From Gemmataceae bacterium (lineage in GTDB: Bacteria > Planctomycetota > Planctomycetia > Gemmatales > Gemmataceae): a stretch of 7,361 nucleotides of DNA. Of this stretch, positions 1 to 6,208 are shown piece by piece. The stretch is taken from positions 1-7,361 of the forward strand of contig JAOAAM010000615.1 of NCBI GenBank assembly GCA_026418875.1, written 5' to 3'. Each line of letters begins with the position of its first letter. The first letter of the stretch is position 1. The position numbers and the translations under genes were made by a program. The notes beneath the pieces are model-generated. The model did no database searches. It was given only the letters and a program-made list of their open reading frames with translations, and was not told where the DNA came from.

Positions 1-190
1 GAGCAAGGCCGAGTTGACCGGCAGCGACGCCGTGCGCGATCGCTTGGAGCGTGAATTGGGGGTGGAGGTACACGCCATCTCTGCCGTCACCGGGCAGGGT
101 TTGGCCCAATTGGTCCGTCGGGTGGCAGAACTGTTGCAATCAGAAAAAGCCGCCGACCAACTCGTCACTTCGGTGGAGCCATCACCGTGA
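1..190 (+). CDS. obg: Obg-family GTPase, C-terminal end (partial)
   Basis: Only the last ~62 codons are present, read from base 2 to a TGA at 188-190; the rest lies upstream of the window. The fragment opens with SKAEL, which sits where the guanine-specificity G4 motif (usually NKxD) is expected. About 23 residues later comes ISAVTGQGL, a clear G5 'SA' motif. It then runs into a closing amphipathic helix and a short polar tail, as in Obg proteins that lack the OCT extension. Obg is a GTPase of late 50S ribosome assembly and stress signalling. The stop codon overlaps the start of the next gene. What is seen is a GTPase C-terminus; the choice of Obg over another TRAFAC GTPase (HflX, Era-like) rests on family resemblance of this end alone and is moderately sure. 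Confidence 0.72.
   Translation, partial: SKAELTGSDAVRDRLERELGVEVHAISAVTGQGLAQLVRRVAELLQSEKAADQLVTSVEPSP
172..178 (+). promoter_or_regulatory. Ribosome binding site of the GNAT gene (supports the GTG start)
   Basis: GGTGGAG lies inside the last codons of the upstream GTPase gene and ends 8 bases before the GTG at 187. It supports GTG as the start and implies re-initiation by ribosomes finishing the GTPase gene, because the GTG shares two bases with the TGA stop. Confidence 0.55.
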
Positions 191-714
191 CTATATCGAT
201 TCGTGGCGCCACGGAATCCGACGTCGCGGAGATCCTGCAACTGATCCGAGAGTTGGCGGAGTATGAACGGCTGTCGCACGAGGTGGTGGCGACGGAGGAG
301 AGTTTACGGCAGCACCTGTTTGGTTCACCGTGTTTCGCCGAGGTTCTCTTGGCGGAAATCGCGGAAGACCAGCGTTCCAAAAACCTGGCGGGCTTCGCCC
401 TGTTCTTCCACAATTATTCGACGTTCTTGGGGAAACCCGGCATCTACCTGGAAGACCTCTACGTTCGACCGCCGTTCCGCCGTCAGGGGATCGGACGCGA
501 GTTGTTTCGACGTTTGGCACAGATCGCCGTGGAGCGTGGCTGCGGCCGACTCGAATGGGCGGTTCTCGATTGGAACACGCCGGCTTGGGATTTTTACCGC
601 TCGATTGGTGCCCGACCACTCACGGAATGGACCGTGCATCGCCTCAGCGGCGAGCAATTGCGTCGCTTGGCCGAATCAGGCAGTCCGGCGTCGTTCGACG
701 AATCCCGACGCTGA
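187..714 (+). CDS. GNAT N-acetyltransferase, spermidine/spermine acetyltransferase (SSAT)-like
   Basis: The 175-residue protein is a single GNAT domain that should transfer acetyl from acetyl-CoA to a primary amine in the cytoplasm. The acetyl-CoA pyrophosphate loop is R98-R-Q-G101-I-G103, fitting the [QR]xxGx[GA] pattern. It is preceded by a strand with the LED motif (L88-E89-D90) and followed by W129-N130 and F136-Y137. These match the LEDFFV, WNEP and NFY positions of human SAT1, where the Glu and Tyr act in catalysis. The length is also close to SAT1 (171 residues). The substrate could be a polyamine, thialysine or another small amine; bacterial SSAT-like proteins vary, so specificity is inference. 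The GTG start is chosen for its ribosome binding site and because translation from it begins directly with the conserved 'IR.AT..D' strand. It is probably co-transcribed with the GTPase gene. Confidence 0.85.
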   Translation: MTISIRGATESDVAEILQLIRELAEYERLSHEVVATEESLRQHLFGSPCFAEVLLAEIAEDQRSKNLAGFALFFHNYSTFLGKPGIYLEDLYVRPPFRRQGIGRELFRRLAQIAVERGCGRLEWAVLDWNTPAWDFYRSIGARPLTEWTVHRLSGEQLRRLAESGSPASFDESRR

Positions 715-719
715 AGAAC

Positions 720-757
720 GTCGTGTAACATTCGGCTCATTTGAATGTTAAGACGAC
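720..757 (+). terminator. Hairpin after the GNAT gene, possible terminator
   Basis: Starting six bases after the GNAT stop, an upper stem TAACATTC (726-733) pairs perfectly with GAATGTTA (743-750) across a 9-base loop. A lower stem GTCGT (720-724) pairs with ACGAC (753-757) across a 1x2 internal loop, giving 13 bp in total. No T-run follows, so it is not a classical intrinsic terminator; it could be a factor-dependent terminator or an mRNA 3' end stabiliser. A second short hairpin, CACCA (764-768) with TGGTG (772-776), lies just beyond. Placement at the end of the obg-GNAT unit supports a 3' end role. Confidence 0.45.
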
Positions 758-914
758 CATCGGCACCAGAATGGTGTAAAAGTCCGTGGTTTGTCCCTCT
801 CGGAGTGCGGCCGAAATCGCCCCCGTTTCGCATCGGCACCGAAACATGAAGTATGCTGTAAGCGTGAGGGAACGAGAAAGAGCGGCCCGAGGCCGACGAT
901 ACCATCTCATCCGC

Positions 915-922
915 AAGGGTGA
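915..922 (+). promoter_or_regulatory. Ribosome binding site of the kinase-like gene
   Basis: AAGGGTGA ends nine bases before the ATG at 932. It favours that start over the in-frame ATG at 944 and the one encoding M18. I found no convincing -35/-10 pair in the ~200 bases upstream. Confidence 0.4.
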
Positions 923-931
923 AACGTCCGC

Positions 932-3499
932 ATGGCTGCAATGCGCGTGTCACTGTCCGGCTTGCCACCATTGCAGCGACGCATGGTCGAGGCATGGCTA
1001 GCCCGATTCGAAGAGAACTGGCACGAGCAAAAGTTGAACGAGTGTTTGCGGGCCTTGCCGCCGCAAAGCAGCGTCCGCCGACCATTGTTGCTTGCCATGA
1101 TCGAACGCGATCTGGAACACCAATGGTCCCACGGCCGGCAGGTGACGCTCGAGAGTTACCTCAGCGAATATCCGGAATTGGGCCGGCGTGAAGATTTACC
1201 CGTCGAGTTGATCGCTGCGGAGTTCGAGGTTCGGCATCGTCACGGTCAGGCGGATCTGGAGGAATACGCTCAGCGGTTCCCGGCAGTTTTCGACGACCTG
1301 CAGATCCTGGTTACGCCGGTGCTGGAGGGTGTCGGCCGGCCCGATACTTCAAACGAAGAGGCGGGTCGTTCGTCGACGGAACTGCGACTCAAGCTTCTGA
1401 CGGCCCCGGCCAACGATCCGATCCTCGATCCGGCCGGTGAACGCCGGTTGAACCTGTTGCGGGCGGAGTCCGCCACGGCGGCTGCTTCCGTTCCATCACC
1501 AGCGCCTAGCCCGTCTCGCTGGGGGGCGATTCCTGCCGATCACGATGTGGACGTTTTTTTGCCTCCCGACCTCGCCAGATTGGAACCGACGCAACCGCTG
1601 TCCGAGTCACCGGCTCAGACCATCTGGTTGGATGGGGACGCCGGCCGCGACACCGACAACGGCGGGACGTCTCCAAGCCTGTTATCCGCGACGCCAGTCT
1701 TACCTGTGCCGCCGGTTTTGGGACGTTATCAGATCGAGCGGCAATTGGGTCGCAGCGGCCGGGGTTTCACGTACCAGGCAGTGGATCAAGAGTTGGGCCG
1801 GCGAGTCGCGTTGAAAGTCCCGTGTTTTCGCGGTCACGATGCCGCGACCCAGCGCGAACGCTTTTTGCGGGAAGCGCGAATCGCCGCGGGCCTGAGCCAC
1901 CCGCTGTTGTGCCCGATTCTCGAAGTCGGACAATGCGATGGCTTCGACTACCTCGTCATGCCGCTCGTGGAAGGCGATTCCCTTAGCGATCTCATGAAAG
2001 CGCGGCCGATCTGGCCTGTCCGCCAGGCCGTGGACCTCTTCCACAAATTGACGTCGGCGATGGACGCGGCCCACCGGCAAGGAGTCATCCATCGGGATTT
2101 GAAGCCGACGAACGTCCTGATCACGCCCGGCGAAATGCCGGTGATCGTGGGTTTCGGCCAGGCTATTCGTCCGAATCATGCGGAAGACACGGACAACGCG
2201 GTCTACCTGGCACCGGAGTGGCTCCAAGGCGAACCGGACCACTCCAGCCCCCGAGGCGACATCTACAGCCTGGCGGCGATGCTTTATCAGATCCTGTCCG
2301 GGCAGCGACCGCCGCATCCGCTGGAGCTACCGGCACCGTTGTCTTTCCCCGACGACCTCTCGCCCGAATTGCAAGCGATCTGCCAACGGGCCATGAGTCG
2401 GGACCCGGAATTGCGTCACGCCACGATGCGGGAGTTCGCCCAAGATCTGGCACGCTTCCGGGAGACGCTCAAACCATCGAATCCAGGCGCACGATTGTCG
2501 TTGAGCGGTACGTCGACTCGCCTTGGCGCGATCCGGCGTCCCGCAGCCGAAACAGACACGAGCGACGTCGTCCCACTCGATGCCCTGCCAACGATGATGC
2601 CGCTCACAGGCCCTGCGAGCGCGGCCATCTCCCGCGTGCAGCAGATCCGGCAGATGTCGTCGACCGAAAATCCCGTGGCCAGGCTCCGGCCGCCTCCTCC
2701 ACCCTCCCGGCGATTCGCATGGGAGTGGATCGCCGTGGGGACGATCAGCGTTCTCGTTCTGGTCGTGATGATTGTGTGGATGAGCCGCCGGCCGACCGAG
2801 ACTCGCTCCCGCGAGCCGAACGCAACTTCCCCTAGCGACAACCCCGCTCCGCAAGAGCCACTCAGCCCGCCGACCCCCGCGGAACTCGTGCGTCGGCTTG
2901 CCACTCTCCGTGGTGAAGAGCAACTGGCCCTGGTTCAAGAGTTGAAAGTCAAGAAAGACCCCGCCCTAACGCAGGCGATTGTCGAATACCTCGTTTCATC
3001 GCCTTGGTCCCACTCCAGCCCCGATGGCCAAGATCGCGCTGCCGCCCTCTCCGTGTTATTGGCGATTGATCCCCTCGCGGTTCCCGATACCCTCCGACGC
3101 GCGACGAAATCGCCCGATGCGGCGGTGCGGCAGTGGGCATATCAAGAAATCGGGCGTCGGATCGACCTCGACACGCGGGCGCGGCTCCTCCCGGTCCTGC
3201 TGGGAGGTTTGAAGGATGCGAACGGCGGAGTCCGACATTTGGTGGCAGAACAGGTGCGGCAATTACCGCCGCCGCACGACGCCTCGATTTCCCAAGCGTT
3301 GTTCGATCGAGTCAGCGACGCCCTGTGGGGTGAGCCGGACTCCTCGACACCCGACGGCGGCAAAAATGCGGCTCTGGACGCTCTGGAGGAATTCGCACCG
3401 AATCGAGTGGCCGCCGCCCTGAACGCCGCGGAACGCAGCCCTCATCCCGAAGTGAGGCGATGGGCCGCCGAGCAGAAAGCCCGCCGCTCTTCACCCTGA
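932..3499 (+). CDS. Membrane-bound Ser/Thr kinase-like protein with GFG in place of DFG and a HEAT-like ectodomain
   Basis: An 855-residue protein. Residues ~50-125 carry the N-terminal region often seen before planctomycete kinases (YLSEYPEL, then EYAQRFP). Residues ~130-260 are a low-complexity linker. The Hanks-type kinase fold covers ~266-520: a glycine-rich loop from G273 (with S275 where the second Gly is usual), VALK with K295, helix-C E314, HRDLKPTN with catalytic D389 and N394, then G407-F-G in place of DFG, APE at 427-429 and D443 of subdomain IX. The GT before 'xYxAPE' is also missing. Residues ~600-617 form one transmembrane helix followed by arginines, and ~650-855 resemble HEAT repeats, probably outside the cytoplasm. 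Loss of the Mg-binding DFG aspartate suggests a pseudokinase or atypical kinase; the other catalytic residues are intact. The ATG at 932 is supported by AAGGGTGA (915-922) nine bases upstream. It appears to be a single-gene unit with no substrate gene beside it. Confidence 0.9.
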   Translation: MAAMRVSLSGLPPLQRRMVEAWLARFEENWHEQKLNECLRALPPQSSVRRPLLLAMIERDLEHQWSHGRQVTLESYLSEYPELGRREDLPVELIAAEFEVRHRHGQADLEEYAQRFPAVFDDLQILVTPVLEGVGRPDTSNEEAGRSSTELRLKLLTAPANDPILDPAGERRLNLLRAESATAAASVPSPAPSPSRWGAIPADHDVDVFLPPDLARLEPTQPLSESPAQTIWLDGDAGRDTDNGGTSPSLLSATPVLPVPPVLGRYQIERQLGRSGRGFTYQAVDQELGRRVALKVPCFRGHDAATQRERFLREARIAAGLSHPLLCPILEVGQCDGFDYLVMPLVEGDSLSDLMKARPIWPVRQAVDLFHKLTSAMDAAHRQGVIHRDLKPTNVLITPGEMPVIVGFGQAIRPNHAEDTDNAVYLAPEWLQGEPDHSSPRGDIYSLAAMLYQILSGQRPPHPLELPAPLSFPDDLSPELQAICQRAMSRDPELRHATMREFAQDLARFRETLKPSNPGARLSLSGTSTRLGAIRRPAAETDTSDVVPLDALPTMMPLTGPASAAISRVQQIRQMSSTENPVARLRPPPPPSRRFAWEWIAVGTISVLVLVVMIVWMSRRPTETRSREPNATSPSDNPAPQEPLSPPTPAELVRRLATLRGEEQLALVQELKVKKDPALTQAIVEYLVSSPWSHSSPDGQDRAAALSVLLAIDPLAVPDTLRRATKSPDAAVRQWAYQEIGRRIDLDTRARLLPVLLGGLKDANGGVRHLVAEQVRQLPPPHDASISQALFDRVSDALWGEPDSSTPDGGKNAALDALEEFAPNRVAAALNAAERSPHPEVRRWAAEQKARRSSP

Positions 3500-3544
3500 G
3501 GACGGCCGACGCACGGTGACGATGCCCACGTTGGGACGGGCGGT

Positions 3545-4732
3545 TCAATGTGAGACCTTGTCGGCTGGCGGCAGCACCATCATGTAGTCTTGGGCGATCC
3601 GGCGAGTGTAATCATCGAGCAACGCCTCCACCCGCTGCGGCGAAGACGACGCCACAACCAGCCCGATGTGCTGCTTCATCTTGAGCCGATAAACAACCTC
3701 GGGATCGTTGAAGGGCGACGAGTCCGGCCACTCCTGCCGGGCCAAGGACACGACAACGCCTGCATAATCGCTCTTCGTCGGCGGAAGCTGGTAGCGATCG
3801 CCGCGCAACTCGATCGCAGCCCACTCGGACCAAAGATTGATGCCCGTCGCGGCCTCGACGATCTCCGCCGTGTTCGCCCCGCCGACACGAGCGCTGGTTT
3901 CGACCAGGTAGACCTCCCCATCGGCGTGTCCCAGCAAAAACTCGGTATGCGATGCCCCCCAAGGCAAGCCGAAGCCGGTCAGCACCTTTTCGTTGATCTC
4001 GCGGAGACGACCGACCAACGGTTCATCTCGGGGTACGGTGCGGGTCGCATAAATTCCCCCGCCTTGATAGACCTCGAGCAACGGGCGACGATAGCCGTTC
4101 ACTTCGGCAAAGATCACTCGCCCTCGATGCACCAGCGAATCGACGTGGTACAGGTCTCCGGGGATGAATTGCTCCAGCAAAAAGAAGGATTGCTGATCGC
4201 CCAGCCGCTCGATCTCGGCCCAAACCTCGGCTGGTTGATGCAACTTGCGGATTCCAGCCGCCGAGGCTTCGGATCGCGGCTTGAGCAACCAAGGCGGCGG
4301 CACACGACGAAGAAATTCCTCCACCTTGGGATGATGGAACAACCCGGTGAATTCCGGGACCCGGATTCCCAAATCCCTCGCCGTCTGCCGCATTGCCAAC
4401 TTGTCGCGGAACCGTCGTGCCATGGAGGCGTTCAGCCCCGGCAGACGAAGGTGCTCGCGCAGGTCCCCCGCCACCTCGACATCGAAATCATCAAGCGCTG
4501 CGATGCGTTGAATGTCCCGTGTTCGATTCAGGTAACTCACGGCTCGGAACAGCGCCATTCGATCCGAAAATGAGGGGAGCGCGAACACTTCGTCGATCTC
4601 ATCGCGGGGCCAGTTCTCTCCCAGCAACGATTCGATCGTCAACAGAATGCACGACCATCCCTCCGGCCGACATCGAGTGAGGAATCGGTGTCCCTTATGA
4701 TAACTTGCCAGACATAGGATGACGGGCCGCAT
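3545..4732 (-). CDS. Stand-alone ATP-grasp ligase of unknown substrate
   Basis: The 395-residue protein has an N-terminal Rossmann-like pre-ATP-grasp region (~1-105), then an ATP-grasp core (~110-310) and a C-terminal ~85 residues. Visible ATP-grasp landmarks are R109-D-K111, WLLKPR with K151, a small Ser/Ala-rich loop (S154-G160), E187 in LLEQFIPGD, E264 in HTEF, and E278-T-S-A-R282 followed by VGG. The last is the metal- and phosphate-binding ExNxR-type motif, with Ser280 replacing the usual Asn. Such enzymes activate a carboxylate as an acyl phosphate and join it to an amine or thiol; it resembles carboxylate-amine ligases (the biotin carboxylase/CPSase-like branch) more than D-Ala ligases. 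No biotin carrier or pathway gene is adjacent, so the substrate is unknown. It converges on the kinase gene (45-base gap) and diverges from the methyltransferase gene. Confidence 0.82.
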   Translation of the reverse strand: MRPVILCLASYHKGHRFLTRCRPEGWSCILLTIESLLGENWPRDEIDEVFALPSFSDRMALFRAVSYLNRTRDIQRIAALDDFDVEVAGDLREHLRLPGLNASMARRFRDKLAMRQTARDLGIRVPEFTGLFHHPKVEEFLRRVPPPWLLKPRSEASAAGIRKLHQPAEVWAEIERLGDQQSFFLLEQFIPGDLYHVDSLVHRGRVIFAEVNGYRRPLLEVYQGGGIYATRTVPRDEPLVGRLREINEKVLTGFGLPWGASHTEFLLGHADGEVYLVETSARVGGANTAEIVEAATGINLWSEWAAIELRGDRYQLPPTKSDYAGVVVSLARQEWPDSSPFNDPEVVYRLKMKQHIGLVVASSSPQRVEALLDDYTRRIAQDYMMVLPPADKVSH

Positions 4733-4733
4733 G

Positions 4734-4743
4734 CTCCTCCCTC
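4734..4743 (-). promoter_or_regulatory. Ribosome binding site of the ATP-grasp gene
   Basis: Read on the minus strand this is GAGGGAGGAG followed by one base and the ATG. The distal GAGG is spaced seven bases from the start, which is optimal; the proximal AGGAG is too close to be the main contact. It fixes the start at 4732, where the protein begins directly with its first beta strand (PVILCLAS). Confidence 0.55.
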
Positions 4744-4875
4744 ACTCTCGTCGTTTTCTCGTCCTGTCGTTCCGGTACTACTTCGATGGCCATCGCCCGA
4801 AGCATCATCGCCGATTCCCCCCTGATGGTCAACCGCGTGATCGGCCGATACATGAACCCCATCGCCCTGTGTGTC

Positions 4876-4881
4876 GAGAGG
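4876..4881 (+). promoter_or_regulatory. Ribosome binding site that sets the methyltransferase start at 4891
   Basis: GAGAGG sits nine bases before the ATG at 4891, where family similarity also begins. The upstream ATGs at 4786 and 4852 are in frame but their products would carry an unmatched N-terminal extension. Confidence 0.35.
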
Positions 4882-4890
4882 CTCTCGCTC

Positions 4891-5505
4891 ATGCCCGATC
4901 TTGCCGAACTCGAACATTGGGACTCTCGCTATCGGGAAGGCCGACCTCCGTGGGACACGGGCCGCGTTTCGGCCGAGTTGCAGCGCCGGCTGGCTCAATT
5001 CGAAATCCCCCCGTGCCGGGCGATCGAATTCGGTTGCGGCACAGGGACCAACGCCATCTGGCTCGCACAGCAAGGCTTCGACGTCGTCGCCGCGGACCTC
5101 AGCCCCTTGGCCATTCAGCAAGCCCGGAAAAAAGCGGAGCAAGCCGGCGTGGCTGTTCTGTTCCTCCAGGCCGACGTGACCGAATTGCCGGATTTAGGGC
5201 CCCCTTTTGACTTTTTCTTCGATCGTGGTTGTTACCACGCTGTGCGTCGCTCCAAAGCTGAGGAGTTCCTCCAACAGCTGGACCGCGTCACATCGCCGGA
5301 TGCTTGGGGCATCGTTCTGACCGGCAACTCGCGCGAGTCACGACAGCCAGGTCCGCCCACTGTGTCGGAGGACGAATTACGGCGGGAACTGGGGCGTTCA
5401 TTTGAGTTGGTTTCGCTCGAAGAATTCCGTTTCGATCAGGAAGAGCCGGACGGGCATCGCCATCTCGGATGGTCCTGCGTGTTGCGGAAGAAACCCCGGC
5501 GTTGA
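4891..5505 (+). CDS. SAM-dependent methyltransferase, TPMT/TehB-like
   Basis: From the chosen ATG the protein has 204 residues. A leading 'HWDSRYREG..PWDTG' (W10, W21) is typical of thiopurine methyltransferase-like and TehB-like class I enzymes. Motif I is E46-F-G-C-G-T-G, with D69 at the end of beta-2 to hold the SAM ribose, D95 in ADVTEL near the adenine, and FFDRG (D111-R-G) plus CYHAV, a signature of this subfamily. The protein is cytoplasmic and probably methylates a small molecule or a toxic anion; the substrate cannot be read. The frame is open back to an ATG at 4786 (239 residues), but the extra 35 residues show no family match and lie in the shared divergent promoter region. GAGAGG (4876-4881) nine bases upstream supports 4891. 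It is likely co-transcribed with hpt, 48 bases downstream. Confidence 0.82.
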   Translation: MPDLAELEHWDSRYREGRPPWDTGRVSAELQRRLAQFEIPPCRAIEFGCGTGTNAIWLAQQGFDVVAADLSPLAIQQARKKAEQAGVAVLFLQADVTELPDLGPPFDFFFDRGCYHAVRRSKAEEFLQQLDRVTSPDAWGIVLTGNSRESRQPGPPTVSEDELRRELGRSFELVSLEEFRFDQEEPDGHRHLGWSCVLRKKPRR

Positions 5506-5553
5506 AGTTGGTCGAGCCAAGGCATCGTGCCTCGGGAGGTCGGCAGTCAACCG

Positions 5554-6078
5554 ATGAACATGAAAGTTTTGATCCCCGCGGAGGCGATCCAGCGGCGCGT
5601 GGACGAGCTAGGACGCGAGATCGCCGCGGCCTACCCGAATCACCAGCCCGTCACCATCGTCGGTGTCCTGACCGGCTGTCTGGTGTTCCTTGCGGACCTG
5701 ATCCGTCGACTCGATTTGCCCCTGCGCATCTCGCTGATTCAAGCGTCGAGCTACCGCGGAGAGACCACCCAAGCCGGTGAGTTGCTCCTGGGGGCCGAAA
5801 TGCTCCCCGACCTGACTGGCCGCGACGTCCTGCTCATCGACGACATTTTGGATACCGGCCGCACCATCTCCAAGATCGCCGAACGCCTGAAAGCCTTGGG
5901 GTCCCGATCGGTTCGAGCGGCGGTTTTGTTACGAAAGAGAGGTCGCCAGGAAGTGCCATTCGAGCCAGACTTTTGCGGCTTCGAGATTCCCAACGAATTC
6001 GTGGTCGGCTATGGCTTGGATTACAACGACGAATATCGCCATTTGCCGTTTATTGGGATTTTCAACTCGACACCGTGA
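5554..6078 (+). CDS. hpt: Hypoxanthine phosphoribosyltransferase
   Basis: This cytoplasmic purine-salvage enzyme transfers the phosphoribosyl group of PRPP to hypoxanthine (often also guanine), giving IMP or GMP. From the ATG at 5554 it has 174 residues, the usual bacterial length. In order: a PPi-binding loop V38-L-T-G-C-L and F45 (the G.L.G...F pattern), the flexible-loop SSYRGETTQAG (S65-G75), the PRPP signature V92-L-L-I-D-D-I-L-D-T-G-R-T104, K128 of the base-binding strand (LLRK), and FEIPNEFVVGYGLDYNDEYR (143-162), which closes over the purine. In the PRPP signature, D96 replaces the Glu more often seen in Hpt, a conservative change. An in-frame GTG at 5527 would add nine residues that do not resemble the family. 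GGGAGG (5534-5539) is 14 bases from 5554, rather far, so the exact start is not certain. Confidence 0.93.
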   Translation: MNMKVLIPAEAIQRRVDELGREIAAAYPNHQPVTIVGVLTGCLVFLADLIRRLDLPLRISLIQASSYRGETTQAGELLLGAEMLPDLTGRDVLLIDDILDTGRTISKIAERLKALGSRSVRAAVLLRKRGRQEVPFEPDFCGFEIPNEFVVGYGLDYNDEYRHLPFIGIFNSTP

Positions 6079-6155
6079 CGGCCCATCCTTGAGGTCCTCG
6101 GCGCTGACCTCCGCTTTCTGAGGAACCCTCAGGCTGCTTAGGGGCCGACGGTGTC
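6069..6155. terminator. Three-helix structured element between convergent hpt and small-protein genes
   Basis: The outer stem pairs GACACCGT (6069-6076) with ACGGTGTC (6148-6155) and CGGCCC (6079-6084) with GGGCCG (6142-6147), 14 bp interrupted by a 2-base bulge that is the 'GA' of the hpt stop codon. It encloses two hairpins: GAGGTC (6091-6096)/GACCTC (6106-6111) with a 9-base loop, and CTGAGG (6118-6123)/CCTCAG (6127-6132) with a 3-base loop. Both strands fold alike, and the element lies between converging genes, so a bidirectional transcription end or mRNA 3' protection is the simplest reading. There is no T-run on either side. It is not a tRNA. Confidence 0.45.
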
Positions 6156-6208
6156 AAAAGTGTCCACTTGTGCTCGACGTGGTGGCGGGATGGTCCAGGC
6201 CGCAGCTT

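Noticed and set aside
758..840. 10-base direct repeat CATCGGCACC at 758-767 and 831-840
   Set aside because: There are only two short copies with no palindromic character or further copies; the spacing does not suggest an operator or iteron.
1700..2317. A 205-codon open frame on the minus strand inside the kinase gene
   Set aside because: It lies wholly antisense to the conserved kinase domain; its composition (Arg, Asp, His-rich) is that of an antisense shadow.
3500..3544. Possible terminator between the convergent kinase and ATP-grasp genes
   Set aside because: Only a 4-bp CCCA/TGGG hairpin and a wobble-containing pairing are visible, with no T-run; too weak to call.
3590..4573. A 327-codon open frame on the plus strand opposite the ATP-grasp gene
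   Set aside because: It is antisense to a well-supported gene, has no recognisable domain, and such frames are common opposite GC-rich coding sequence.
4823..4857. Possible promoter TGGTCA ... TACATG before the methyltransferase
   Set aside because: The spacing of 17 is right but both hexamers are poor matches, and the -10 would overlap a possible start codon.
6069..6155. tRNA-like cloverleaf
   Set aside because: The enclosed arms number two rather than three, there is no T-loop GTTCRANNC or 3' CCA acceptor, and the size and arm lengths do not fit a tRNA.
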